A stretch of 64,000 bases of DNA from the NCBI GenBank assembly GCA_904846265.1, contig CAJHAA010000001.1, positions 310,001-374,000 on the forward strand, in the 5' to 3' direction. Each line of letters starts with the position of its first letter. Position 1 is the stretch's first letter. A program made the translations under genes and the position numbers. The DNA is from Psychrobacter immobilis. GTDB lineage: Bacteria; Pseudomonadota; Gammaproteobacteria; Pseudomonadales; Moraxellaceae. The notes beneath the pieces were generated by a model. It was given only the letters and a program-made list of their open reading frames with translations, searched no databases and was not told the DNA's origin. Below, in pieces: positions 36,749 to 46,141 of the stretch.

Positions 36749-37507
36749 ATGCCTAAAGTATCGTCGATTACCCGTGTGTTAGAGATTATCGAGGCGGTGT
36801 CTTATGCCTCAAAACCGCTCTCGCCACTTGAGCTATCGCAAGAGCTTGATATTCCAAAGCCGACCATTCATCGATTGATTCAAAATCTGCTCGATGAAGG
36901 ATTCGTGACTGTGGATATTGGCGGCGGTATTATACCGGGCAAGCGGGTACGCAACTTGGGTGTTGAGCTTTGGCAACAGCGATTGTTCTTTAATGAGCGA
37001 CAAATGATCTTGCAAAAGCTGGTTGATGAGCTAAAAGAGACTTGCGGGATCGGTGTGCCTTATCAGATGAACATGATCTATACCAACCGTGCAAATACGA
37101 CCTTGCCGATACAGATTTATTTGCCAGTGGGCGCAAAATCACCAATGTGGTGTACTGCGACTGGCAAGCTGTATTTAAGCCAGTTGCCGCGCACAAGCCG
37201 AGACAAAATACTGCAAAACCTGTCATTGGATAAGTTTACCAAAAATACGATTACCGATATCGATGCGCTAAACGCTGAGCTTGATCGTATCGCTGAAACA
37301 GGTATTGGTATCGATAATGAAGAGTTTATCTCTGAGATGGTGGCAATCGCCGTACCGATACGGGATAGAAAGTCGCGCTACCTTGCCTCGCTGTATCTTC
37401 ATGCACCGACCATACGAGTGTCTTTAGATGATCTCTTAACCCATGTCCCACGACTGCAAAAAGCAGCGAAAGATATTCAGTCGCTCGTCTATGACCTACC
37501 CAGCTAG
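36749..37507 (+). CDS. IclR family transcriptional regulator
   Basis: 252 residues. N-terminal winged helix (SSITRVLEIIEAVSYASKPL followed by SPLELSQELDIPKPTIHRLI, about 5-60) and an IclR effector domain (about 75-245, with GAKSPMWCTATGKLYLSQL and VAIAVPIRD). IclR proteins sense small acids and repress or activate nearby catabolic genes. It converges on the valine-degradation operon mmsA…mmsB and is the natural candidate for its regulator; this is inferred from position only. No operator was identified. Confidence 0.88.
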   Translation: MPKVSSITRVLEIIEAVSYASKPLSPLELSQELDIPKPTIHRLIQNLLDEGFVTVDIGGGIIPGKRVRNLGVELWQQRLFFNERQMILQKLVDELKETCGIGVPYQMNMIYTNRANTTLPIQIYLPVGAKSPMWCTATGKLYLSQLPRTSRDKILQNLSLDKFTKNTITDIDALNAELDRIAETGIGIDNEEFISEMVAIAVPIRDRKSRYLASLYLHAPTIRVSLDDLLTHVPRLQKAAKDIQSLVYDLPS

Positions 37508-37525
37508 ATGATGCAATATAAGCAA

Positions 37526-37563
37526 AAAAAGGTCTGCATTAAGATAATAATGCAGACCTTTTT
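37526..37563. terminator. Bidirectional terminator, iclR-type gene / mmsB
   Basis: A 15-bp perfect stem (AAAAAGGTCTGCATT with its complement), 8-base loop, between convergent gene ends. Confidence 0.92.
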
Positions 37564-37581
37564 CATAGGTACTTTGATAAT

Positions 37582-38526
37582 TTAAGTCAATACTGAGCTG
37601 TCATGTCGCGCCATAATGCTCGAAAAATCTTTGTCGCCATTGTCAATTGCATGCGCTTCATATAGCTCTGTCGCTTTAGCGCCCATTGGCGTCTCTACAT
37701 GAGTATCTTCAGCGGTCTGCATGGCAAGGTTAAGATCCTTTTGCATGAGCTTACTCATAAATCCGCCTTGATAGCCATTACTAGAAGGGACATTTTCCAT
37801 CACTTGCGGATAAGGGTTATAGACCTCTAGCGTCCAATTACGACCTGAGCTTTGTAGCATGATATCCGATAGCACTTTTGGGTCCAGACCGTTTTTGACG
37901 CCTAAGTTAATCGCCTCTGCTGTTCCTGCCATCAGAATACCTAACAGCATGTTATTGCAGATTTTTGCCACTTGTCCTGCGCCATGCTCGCCTGCATGGA
38001 AGATGTTTTTTCCCATCACAGCCAGTATCGGCTCAGCTTTGGCAAAGGCATTAGTGCTGCCACCGACAATAAAAGTTAACGTACCAGCGATAGCACCACC
38101 CGTACCACCAGAGACTGGCGCATCTAAGAAGTCTATCCCAAGCTTACTTGCTGCCTCTGCGACCTTCCTTGCATCAGCCGCTGCAATGGTACTACTATCA
38201 ATGACTAATGTACCTTTCGGTAACGCTGCAAGCAGACCGTCAGCGCCATTATTTCCTAGATAGACTGAATGGACGTGCTTGCCAGCAGGCAACATACTGA
38301 TAACGACTTGCGCATGACGTGCAGCATCTTTAGGACTGTCTGCTACACTGGCACCTGCTTGCTGCAAGCGCGCGGTTGCCTCTGCAGATAAATCATAGAC
38401 CGATAGCGCATAACCTGCTTTTAGCAAGTTTTCAGCCATTGGTGCGCCCATATTACCAAGTCCGATAAAAGCAATATTTGGCTTAATAGTATCGTTATCG
38501 GTGGCATTTACATCCTTTGTATTCAT
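37582..38526 (-). CDS. mmsB: 3-hydroxyisobutyrate dehydrogenase
   Basis: 314 residues. NAD-binding motif FIGLGNMGAPMAENLLKAGY (about 20-39), substrate-site APVSGGTGGAIAGTLTFIVGG and catalytic-lysine region GAGQVAKICNNMLLG. It oxidises 3-hydroxyisobutyrate to methylmalonate semialdehyde, the step before MmsA in valine breakdown. It is the last gene of the five-gene valine operon; a 123-base gap separates it from the hydrolase-like gene. An N-terminal extension of about 15 residues precedes the core. Confidence 0.93.
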   Translation of the reverse strand: MNTKDVNATDNDTIKPNIAFIGLGNMGAPMAENLLKAGYALSVYDLSAEATARLQQAGASVADSPKDAARHAQVVISMLPAGKHVHSVYLGNNGADGLLAALPKGTLVIDSSTIAAADARKVAEAASKLGIDFLDAPVSGGTGGAIAGTLTFIVGGSTNAFAKAEPILAVMGKNIFHAGEHGAGQVAKICNNMLLGILMAGTAEAINLGVKNGLDPKVLSDIMLQSSGRNWTLEVYNPYPQVMENVPSSNGYQGGFMSKLMQKDLNLAMQTAEDTHVETPMGAKATELYEAHAIDNGDKDFSSIMARHDSSVLT

Positions 38527-38649
38527 CTCATCATTCCTTGATGGTTAGTATTAATCATGCGCGCAGGCGTTGCTACACATATAGCTGTAAACTATTTAAT
38601 TGAGTGTAATTTTAATTTGATGTCTATATTGAATTGATAAATTCAATTT

Positions 38650-39879
38650 TTAACGCACAGACTGACTGCCTAAAGCCTCATCACCCAACCAATCGCCTAA
38701 CGGATGCTCACCTTTAGCATAAGGATTCACAAAGTGCTGCTGTATGTACGCCTGCCCTTCGCTACTCAAGCAGTCTGCTAGTGAGCGTGACCACTGTGGA
38801 TTACGATCTTTATCAATCAGTAGCGCACGTACGCCTTCTTTAAAGTCAGGATTGGCGGCACAATGTACGGCTACATTGGCTTCTAAATACAGAACTTGCT
38901 CTAGCGATAAGTCAGTGACTTTATAATAAAGCGCATAGGTCAACGCCGCAGTCACTGGGCAGCCATGGCGATAAGTATCTACTGCTCGCTGCGTCCAGCT
39001 ATCATTGGCAAACTCTGTATCTATGTTTTCGAGTGCTGCATCACTTTGTAATAAAGCATCGATATCACCCAGTCCGCCGCTGTTCATCAACTGCTGAATA
39101 GGTTGCCAATAGTTTGCCAATTTACTAGCAGGCAGTTCAGCTACTGGTTGCGCTGCAAGCACACGGCTAACGATACTATGAGCACTATTGTTATCGCATT
39201 TATCCGTACGACTAGCGGCAACCTGCCAATCACTCTGTTTTAAACTTTGTATGACGGCATCATAGTCATTACTGGCAACGGCGTATTCTGCTAGATTGGT
39301 CAATAAAGCGTCGCTGCCATTACACATCGCGCCCGTTAACCCTAAAAACAAGCCCGTCTTAGCTGGCATACGCTGCAAAAACCAACTGCCAGAAGCATCA
39401 GGGAACAGCCCAATAGTCACTTCTGGCATGGCAAATCTCGTGCGCTCTGTGACCAAGCGGTGACTACAACCTGCCATCAAGCCCATGCCGCCACCCATGA
39501 TAATACCGTCACCCCAGAGTATTAATGGTTTAGAATAAAAGTGCATCTGCCGATAAAGACGATATTCATGACCAAAAAATTCTGTCGCATAAGGATTCGG
39601 TAGCGGTGCATCACTAGACATACTGTCATATAACCTACGAATATCACCGCCTGCACAAAACGCTTTGTCGCCTGCGCCTTTTAATAGCAATGCCACCACT
39701 TGGTCATCACCTTGCCACTGCTTTAGTTGTTGCGATAACAACTGACACATCTCAACACTCAAGGCATTAAGAGACTTTGGCATATTTAACGTCATTATCC
39801 CAATAAGGTGACCACAATTTGTCGGTTCAGTGCTGAATAATACCGGCGCGTCTGATGTGCCTTCTATAGCTGTTGTCAT
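38650..39879 (-). CDS. 3-hydroxyisobutyryl-CoA hydrolase-like enoyl-CoA hydratase/isomerase
   Basis: 409 residues, longer than ordinary crotonases. It carries AFCAGGDIRRLYDSM, GIIMGGGMGLMAGCSHRLVTE and FAMPEVTIGLFPDASGSWFLQRMP, the pattern of HIBCH/IvyA-type hydrolases. The role is to release 3-hydroxyisobutyrate from its CoA ester, which feeds mmsB. The operon context fits exactly. A general enoyl-CoA hydratase is less likely given the length and the ECH_2-type C-terminal half. Confidence 0.87.
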   Translation of the reverse strand: MTTAIEGTSDAPVLFSTEPTNCGHLIGIMTLNMPKSLNALSVEMCQLLSQQLKQWQGDDQVVALLLKGAGDKAFCAGGDIRRLYDSMSSDAPLPNPYATEFFGHEYRLYRQMHFYSKPLILWGDGIIMGGGMGLMAGCSHRLVTERTRFAMPEVTIGLFPDASGSWFLQRMPAKTGLFLGLTGAMCNGSDALLTNLAEYAVASNDYDAVIQSLKQSDWQVAASRTDKCDNNSAHSIVSRVLAAQPVAELPASKLANYWQPIQQLMNSGGLGDIDALLQSDAALENIDTEFANDSWTQRAVDTYRHGCPVTAALTYALYYKVTDLSLEQVLYLEANVAVHCAANPDFKEGVRALLIDKDRNPQWSRSLADCLSSEGQAYIQQHFVNPYAKGEHPLGDWLGDEALGSQSVR

Positions 39880-39934
39880 AAAAGTGACCTAAAAAATGAA
39901 AAAGTGAAATAATATTATTATATTTACGCTAAGG

Positions 39935-40717
39935 TTATTTATTTTGCCAAACGGGCTTACGCTTCTCTAAAAATGCTTGCACGCCTTCACGCTGATCTTT
40001 GGTATCAAATAATTTAACAAAGGCTTCACGCTCATGGATAAGGTTTTGCGCAGGCGGTGTGTGTCTTGCTGCTTGAATAAGTGCTTTGGAATAGCTAACG
40101 GCAACTGGTGATTGCTTAGCGACTTTTTGCGCTAGTGCTTGTGCTGCTAATAAACCGTCACCCTTTGCAGTGACTTCTTCGACTAAGCCAATGCGTAGTG
40201 CAGTCTGGGCATCGACACGCTCACCGCATAATATCATACGCTTTGCCCAGCCTTCACCTACTAAAGCTGTTAGATTTTGCGTACCACCAGCACACGGCAA
40301 CAATCCCACACCCGTCTCGGGTAATGCCATCTGCGCATGTGCTTCTGCGATACGGATATCACAAGCGAGTGCGCACTCAAGACCACCACCCATCGCATAA
40401 CCATTGATGACAGCGATGCTTACGCCGCGATAGGCTGACAGCGCTTCAAATGCTTCACCAAAAGCTATCGCCATACTGATCGCGCGACCTTTATCACCAT
40501 CTGCAAAATTATTTAAATCAGCACCTGCTGAAAAGAACTTCTCGCCATCGCCATGGACGATTAACGCATATACCTCATCATTGGTATTGAGATCAGTGAC
40601 CAGCTGCTTAAGCGCATTGAGACTGTCCATCGTCCACGTATGAGCAGGTGGGTTGTTCAATGTTAGCGTTGCAGTATGACCATCAATCGATAGTTTTAAG
40701 TTGGCATAATCCGTCAT
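39935..40717 (-). CDS. Enoyl-CoA hydratase (methacrylyl-CoA hydratase role likely)
   Basis: 260 residues. Crotonase fold with FFSAGADLNNFADG (oxyanion loop), NGYAMGGGLECALACD and ALPETGVGLLPCAGGTQ carrying the catalytic Glu. In this operon it most likely hydrates methacrylyl-CoA to 3-hydroxyisobutyryl-CoA, between the acyl-CoA dehydrogenase and the hydrolase. Specificity is inferred from neighbours. Confidence 0.88.
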   Translation of the reverse strand: MTDYANLKLSIDGHTATLTLNNPPAHTWTMDSLNALKQLVTDLNTNDEVYALIVHGDGEKFFSAGADLNNFADGDKGRAISMAIAFGEAFEALSAYRGVSIAVINGYAMGGGLECALACDIRIAEAHAQMALPETGVGLLPCAGGTQNLTALVGEGWAKRMILCGERVDAQTALRIGLVEEVTAKGDGLLAAQALAQKVAKQSPVAVSYSKALIQAARHTPPAQNLIHEREAFVKLFDTKDQREGVQAFLEKRKPVWQNK

Positions 40718-40798
40718 GAAATATCCTTGTTATAATTTTTTATAAAATTGCTTTATCCATACATTCGAATAGGCAAACTATCTATTTATATAAAATGA

Positions 40799-41959
40799 TT
40801 AGCGTAACTGGCTTAGCGCATCGTCTTGTAGCAGCTGGCGTGAAACAATCACGCGCATAATCTCATTGGTACCTTCCAAAATCTGATGCACACGCAAATC
40901 TCGCACATGACGTTCAAGCGGATACTCATTAAGATAGCCATAACCACCATGTAGTTGCAGAGCTTCGTTAGCAACATCAAAACAAAGATCAGTCGATAAG
41001 CGCTTTGCCATTGCGCAATAAGTAGAGGCCTGAACATCGTTATTGTCGACTTTGTTCGCCGCTAAATACAGCATTTGCCGTGCGGTAATGGTTTGGGTCA
41101 GCATATCAGCAAGCTTAAACTGTACCGATTGTAAGCTGGCAATAGGGCTACCAAACTGACTGCGCTCTTGTACGTAATTGGTCGCGGTCTCAAGCGCCGC
41201 TTGCGCAGTACCGACCGCACAGATACCAATATTAATCCGCCCGCCATCAAGCCCCTTCATGGCGATGCGAAAACCTTGACCTTCCTCACCGATGAGATTT
41301 TCTACTGGCACTTTGACATCTTTAAAGCTAATCGTCCGTGTCGGCTGTGCTTTCCAGCCCATTTTATGCTCGTTTTTACCATATTCGATACCTGCACTAT
41401 CGGCATCAACCACAAACGCTGAAATCCCCTTTGGGCCTGCAGCACCCGTACGCGCCATCACCACCAATACATCAGTTGAACCTGCCCCTGATATAAAGGT
41501 TTTTTCGCCGGTCAGTATATAATGCTCGCCTTGCTTATCGGCTTTGGTACGCAGTGATGCCGCATCAGAACCGGCATTAGGCTCCGTCAAACAATAACTA
41601 CCCAGCCATTCGCCGCTGACCATATTTGGCAAATATTTTTTGCACAATGCATCACTGCCAAACTCGCCAATCATCCAGCCTGCCATATTATGAATACTCA
41701 TATAAGCCGCCACAGACGTATCACCCCATGCTAGCTCTTCAAAAACCATGGCAGAATCTAAACGCGGTAGGCCTAAGCCATCATATTCTGGGTTAGTATA
41801 TAAGCCCAAAAATCCAAGCTCGCCTGATTTTTTAATCACATCAATTGGGAAGTGCGAGGTGCGATCCCATTCAGCGGCATTAGGCTTTAGCTCTTTTTGG
41901 GCAAACTGTCTGGCGGTTTGGCGAAAGGCAATTTGGTCATCGGTTAATGAAAAATCCAT
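40799..41959 (-). CDS. Acyl-CoA dehydrogenase (isobutyryl-CoA type likely)
   Basis: 386 residues. FAD-dependent acyl-CoA dehydrogenase: CLTEPNAGSDAASLRTKA, GEKTFISGAGSTDVLVVMAR, ALQLHGGYGYLNEYPLERHVRDLR and QILEGTNEIMRVIVSRQLL. The placement between mmsA and the hydratase genes argues for isobutyryl-CoA (valine) as substrate. It would need ETF as electron acceptor, not encoded here. Gaps of 63 and 81 bases link it to mmsA and the hydratase. Confidence 0.9.
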   Translation of the reverse strand: MDFSLTDDQIAFRQTARQFAQKELKPNAAEWDRTSHFPIDVIKKSGELGFLGLYTNPEYDGLGLPRLDSAMVFEELAWGDTSVAAYMSIHNMAGWMIGEFGSDALCKKYLPNMVSGEWLGSYCLTEPNAGSDAASLRTKADKQGEHYILTGEKTFISGAGSTDVLVVMARTGAAGPKGISAFVVDADSAGIEYGKNEHKMGWKAQPTRTISFKDVKVPVENLIGEEGQGFRIAMKGLDGGRINIGICAVGTAQAALETATNYVQERSQFGSPIASLQSVQFKLADMLTQTITARQMLYLAANKVDNNDVQASTYCAMAKRLSTDLCFDVANEALQLHGGYGYLNEYPLERHVRDLRVHQILEGTNEIMRVIVSRQLLQDDALSQLR

Positions 41960-42022
41960 GGTGTCATCCTTGTGCTGAATAGGCTATGTTAAGTCGTCAA
42001 TGCAAATATAGGTGATTCAGCA

Positions 42023-43507
42023 TTAAATTGAAATAGTCGTATTCACACCGCGACTTGCTTCATCATCAAACCAGCGCGCCGTAACGGTCTTGGTTTGGGT
42101 ATAAAATTGTACCGCTTGCTTACCATAAGGACCCAAATCACCAAGTTTACTAGCACGTGAGCCTGAGAATGAGAACATCGGTAGTGGCACAGGAATTGGT
42201 AAATTGATACCAATTTGACCGACTTGAATATCTTGTTGGAATTTATGCGCCGCAGCCCCTGACTGAGTAAAGATAGCCGTACCATTACCGTGCGGATTGG
42301 CATTGAGCAGCTCAATCGCTTCATCTAAGCTGTTGGCACGCATGATACACAGGACTGGTCCAAAGATTTCTTCTTTATAGATTTGCATGTCCGCAGTGAC
42401 GTTATCAAAAATCGTTGGACCAACAAAGTTACCCTTCTCATAGCCCTCAACCGTAATACCGCGACCATCAAGCAAGAGACTCGCCCCTTCTTCTACACCA
42501 GTACCAATCAAATGCTCAACACGCGCTTTTGCGGCAGGAGAAATAAGGGGACCCAAATCTTTATCATGCTTACCAGCTGAGACAATCAAACCCTCAGCTT
42601 TGGCCTTGATATCGTCAATCCAGTCACCGGCAGCACCGACGAGGACAACCACGGACAATGCCATACAACGCTGACCAGCAGCGCCAAATGCAGCTCCTGC
42701 TAGTTGATTCAGCGTTTGCTCTTTATTAGCATCCGGCAAGATAACGCCATGGTTTTTTGCACCCATCATACACTGTGCGCGTTTACCTGATTGACTGGCA
42801 CGCTCATAAACGTGTTTGCCGACGTTGGTCGAACCCACAAAAGAAACTGCTTTGATATCAGGATGATCACAAATCGCATCAACGGTCGCCTTGCCACCAT
42901 GTACGACGTTTAGCACGCCTTCAGGTACGCCCGCTTCTATTGCCAGTTCAACCAAACGCATGGTTACCATTGGATCTTGCTCAGAAGGTTTTAGGATAAA
43001 AGTATTACCCGTCGCAATCGCCATTGGGAACATCCACAGTGGAATCATCGCTGGGAAGTTAAACGGCGTAATGCCTGCACAGACACCCAGTGGCTGCCAA
43101 ATACTATAGGTATCAACGCCTGAGGCAACGTTTTCAACGAAATCGCCAATCTGTAGATTTGCAATCCCAGCAGCATGCTCAACCACTTCTAAACCACGGA
43201 ATACATCACCGCGTGCATCAGCAATAGTCTTGCCCTGCTCTGCGGTCAAGATTTCTGCTAGCTCATCCATGTGGTCGCGTATCAATGCTTGATACTTTAA
43301 AAAGATACGGGCACGTGTGGTAATCGGTGTTTTGCGCCACGTTTGAAACGCTGCTTGAGCAGCAGCGACCGCTTGATTTATTTCATCGTCAGTAGTTTGC
43401 GGAACTTTAGCAATGACTTCTTGCGTGGCAGGATCGGTGATATCAATCCATTCGCTGGTATTAGAATCAACAAATTGACCATTGATGAGCTGCTTGACGT
43501 GGTGCAT
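42023..43507 (-). CDS. mmsA: Methylmalonate-semialdehyde dehydrogenase (CoA-acylating)
   Basis: 494 residues. ALDH superfamily with MmsA hallmarks: [64 protein letters not shown] and the active-site [17 protein letters not shown]. It converts methylmalonate semialdehyde to propionyl-CoA. First gene of the valine operon; a promoter-like pair is visible 130 bases upstream. CoA-acylating ALDHs lack the second catalytic Glu, which fits this family. Confidence 0.94.
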   Translation of the reverse strand: MHHVKQLINGQFVDSNTSEWIDITDPATQEVIAKVPQTTDDEINQAVAAAQAAFQTWRKTPITTRARIFLKYQALIRDHMDELAEILTAEQGKTIADARGDVFRGLEVVEHAAGIANLQIGDFVENVASGVDTYSIWQPLGVCAGITPFNFPAMIPLWMFPMAIATGNTFILKPSEQDPMVTMRLVELAIEAGVPEGVLNVVHGGKATVDAICDHPDIKAVSFVGSTNVGKHVYERASQSGKRAQCMMGAKNHGVILPDANKEQTLNQLAGAAFGAAGQRCMALSVVVLVGAAGDWIDDIKAKAEGLIVSAGKHDKDLGPLISPAAKARVEHLIGTGVEEGASLLLDGRGITVEGYEKGNFVGPTIFDNVTADMQIYKEEIFGPVLCIMRANSLDEAIELLNANPHGNGTAIFTQSGAAAHKFQQDIQVGQIGINLPIPVPLPMFSFSGSRASKLGDLGPYGKQAVQFYTQTKTVTARWFDDEASRGVNTTISI

Positions 43508-43635
43508 AAGATATCCTTATCTTGTTTGCGAGACTACCCTTTAACGGTGTCTTAATATTCAAAAAGAGAGAAAAAATGATGAACTTTTATCGATCAAACG
43601 TATTTTATAAAATGATTTATTTTGTATCGTTATTG

Positions 43636-43665
43636 ACTATACCAATAAACCATTTTTAGGGTCAA
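43636..43665 (-). promoter_or_regulatory. Sigma-70-like promoter candidate for the mmsA operon
   Basis: On the minus strand, TTGACC and TATAGT are spaced 18 bases apart, about 130 bases before the mmsA start. Good hexamer matches, but no experimental support; the spacing is one above optimum. Confidence 0.5.
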
Positions 43666-43790
43666 GCGCTTTGTCAAAATTTTATCTGAGTTTATGTTAA
43701 CGAGAAAAACTTTATGTAAGGTATATTTTCAGTTTGAGCGAAAGCGACTAAGTAGTGATAAAAATGAAGAGACGCCTTAAATTAAAAACA

Positions 43791-43822
43791 AAAAAGCCCA
43801 TGATTGTGCATGAGCTTTTTTT
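43791..43822 (-). terminator. Terminator of the prpE-like gene
   Basis: Read on the minus strand, AAAAAGC-CATG arms with one mismatch and a small loop are followed by six Ts. It lies 46 bases after the stop codon. Confidence 0.7.
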
Positions 43823-43867
43823 CAATATTAACGTTAGATGTCTTTTTTCAATTAATACGCCATCGTA

Positions 43868-45922
43868 TTAGTAGTCTTTCATAGACTGCTTAATCGCCTC
43901 AATCGCTGTTGGATTATCAAGCGTTGACATATCTCCTGTTTCGTTGCCTTCTGCTAACGCACGAATGGCTCGACGTAAGATTTTGCCAGAGCGCGTTTTT
44001 GGTAGTGCTTGCGGGAAATAAATTGCCGCTGGCCTTGCGATACCGCCAAGGGATTTGACCACAGCACCGATGACCTGCTGCTCAATACGGAAACGATTTT
44101 CGGTGGTCGTGACTTGCTCATGATCTCTCAGCACACAAAAGGCTATCGGCAACTCCCCTTTCAATTCATCATGAATACCCACAACCGCACATTCTGCCAT
44201 CTCTGGATGCGTACTAATCGCTTCTTCAATTTCTTGCGTGCCAATACGATGACCGGCGACGTTAATCACATCGTCAGTGCGTCCTAAGATATAAAAATAA
44301 CCCTCCTCATCAGTCACGGCATAGTCTGAGGTTGAATATTGCTTGCCATCAAACAGACCAAAATAACTGCTAATAAAGCGTTCATCATTTCGCCATACCG
44401 TGGTCAGACAACCGGGCGGCAATGGTGCACGAATCGCGAGCAGTCCTTTTTCGCCAGCTTTACAAGGTTCGCCAGTTTCTTCATTAATGACATGCGCATC
44501 ATAACCATACATGGGATAACCGGGTGAGCCTTGCTTGTGTGGCTTATGATTAAATTTGGGCGTGTTACTCAGGATGGGCCAGCCAGACTCTGTTTGCCAA
44601 TAATGGTCTAAAATTGGCACACCTAAATGCTTAGTCAGCCAATTGGCTGTCGATTCATCCAGTGGTTCACCTGCCAAAAAGAAGGATTTTACGCTGGAGA
44701 CATCATAGCGCGTCATCCATGTCTCATCTTGTTTCTTCAGCATACGGACACCCGTCGGTGCCGTGAATAAAATATTGACCTTGTTTGCTTCGACAATTCG
44801 CCACCAAATACCGGGGTTTGGGCGATGCGGCAGACCTTCATACATTACACTCGTCATGCCAGCCAGCAATGGTGCATAAATGGTGTAAGAATGCCCGACC
44901 GCCCAACCGATATCTGATATCGCCCAAAATGTCTCGCCCGCCTTGCCATTGTAGATATAGTCCATCGACGTCGTTAACGCAACCGCGTGACCACCTGTAT
45001 CACGTTGCACGCCTTTTGGCGTACCCGTAGTGCCTGAGGTATAAAGTAAATATGATGGCGTATTTGACTCAAGCCAAACTGGCTCGACAATCGCATTGGC
45101 TTCACAGCTGATACGGCGCTGGGTTGCATAATCAACATCAATATTTTTTGGCTCAAATGGTAAAATGCCACGATTGATGACCAATACATGTTCGGGCTTG
45201 ACCGTTGCTTGCTCTACCCCTTGATTGACAAGATTTTTATAATTAATAACTTTACCACCGCGCAAACCTGCATCCACCGTGATGACCATTTTTGCTTCGG
45301 CATCATCCATACGAATGGCTAAGTTATGAGCCGCAAATCCACCAAATACCACCGAATGTACCGCACCAATACGAGCGCAAGCCAACATGGCATAAGCGGC
45401 TTCTAGAATCATCGGCATGTAAATGACAACGCGATCGCCCTTGCCAATACCATGACGCTGTAACACATCGGCAAAATAATTGACTTCTTTATATAGGTCA
45501 TTATAGGTCAGACGACGTTTGGTATAGTCCGTGTAAAGCTCGACGTTATTACCCAAGTCTTTAAACGCATCGACGACTGCAGGAAAGGTTTCGATTAACT
45601 CTTGGTTAATTTCAGAGGATAACCAGATAAAAGCGTCCTGCTCTGCGCGTTCTGCAAGATGGCGATCCACACAGTTATAGCAAAGATTGGTCTCGCCGCC
45701 GACATACCATTTAGCAAATGGCAAATTACTATCATCAAGGATTTGCTCAGGCTCTTTATGCCAATAGATACGCTTGGCTTGCTCAGCCCAAAACTCTTCT
45801 TTATTTTCAATAGAAGAGTGATAAATTTCAGCAAAAGTTTGAGTGGTATTAGATAACGCTTGAGAAGTCTGAGCTTGCTCTGACGATTGGTTGGTCACTG
45901 AAGTGGCGGTTTGCTCGCTCAT
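43868..45922 (-). CDS. prpE: Propionyl-CoA synthetase (PrpE-like, acetyl-CoA synthetase family)
   Basis: 684 residues from the ATG at 45922, chosen because AAGGA lies nine bases upstream; a longer ATG start at 45982 has none. The opening FAKWYVGGETNLCYNCVDRH resembles PrpE. The AMP-binding motif YTSGTTGTPKG, the WAISDIGWAVGHSY block and YFILGRTDDVINVAGHR follow, and the C-terminal SGKILRR holds the acylation-site Lys. It activates propionate (possibly acetate) with ATP and CoA. Next to the valine genes, which yield propionyl-CoA, it may salvage free propionate. Acetyl-CoA synthetase remains an alternative. Confidence 0.85.
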   Translation of the reverse strand: MSEQTATSVTNQSSEQAQTSQALSNTTQTFAEIYHSSIENKEEFWAEQAKRIYWHKEPEQILDDSNLPFAKWYVGGETNLCYNCVDRHLAERAEQDAFIWLSSEINQELIETFPAVVDAFKDLGNNVELYTDYTKRRLTYNDLYKEVNYFADVLQRHGIGKGDRVVIYMPMILEAAYAMLACARIGAVHSVVFGGFAAHNLAIRMDDAEAKMVITVDAGLRGGKVINYKNLVNQGVEQATVKPEHVLVINRGILPFEPKNIDVDYATQRRISCEANAIVEPVWLESNTPSYLLYTSGTTGTPKGVQRDTGGHAVALTTSMDYIYNGKAGETFWAISDIGWAVGHSYTIYAPLLAGMTSVMYEGLPHRPNPGIWWRIVEANKVNILFTAPTGVRMLKKQDETWMTRYDVSSVKSFFLAGEPLDESTANWLTKHLGVPILDHYWQTESGWPILSNTPKFNHKPHKQGSPGYPMYGYDAHVINEETGEPCKAGEKGLLAIRAPLPPGCLTTVWRNDERFISSYFGLFDGKQYSTSDYAVTDEEGYFYILGRTDDVINVAGHRIGTQEIEEAISTHPEMAECAVVGIHDELKGELPIAFCVLRDHEQVTTTENRFRIEQQVIGAVVKSLGGIARPAAIYFPQALPKTRSGKILRRAIRALAEGNETGDMSTLDNPTAIEAIKQSMKDY

Positions 45923-46024
45923 AATAGCTGTCCTTAGCATAAATGATGGGTAATACGATGTAATATTGTCTAATAATGTCATAGTAAAGATTGGCTATCC
46001 CTGCCAGCTATCTCTAATAGAACG

Positions 46025-46067
46025 AAAAAACCGATACACTACGTATCGATTTAGTAGGTATCGGTTT
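46025..46067 (-). terminator. Terminator of the acyl-CoA ligase gene
   Basis: AAACCGATAC pairs with GTATCGGTTT, with a T-tract on the minus strand, 75 bases past the stop codon. Confidence 0.75.
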
Positions 46068-46141
46068 AAAATGTAGCAGAGCTAACAATAAAGGTCAACT
46101 ATTAAGCCAGTTATCTGCTCAATAGTTAAGCCACTTTGAAC

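Larger units (their letters stand above)
43508..43867. other. Intergenic region upstream of the mmsA operon
   Basis: 360 bases between co-directional prpE-like and mmsA genes. It contains the prpE terminator on the right and a promoter candidate in the middle (both listed). An AAGCGCTT palindrome overlaps the -35 side at about 43664-43671. Confidence 0.5.
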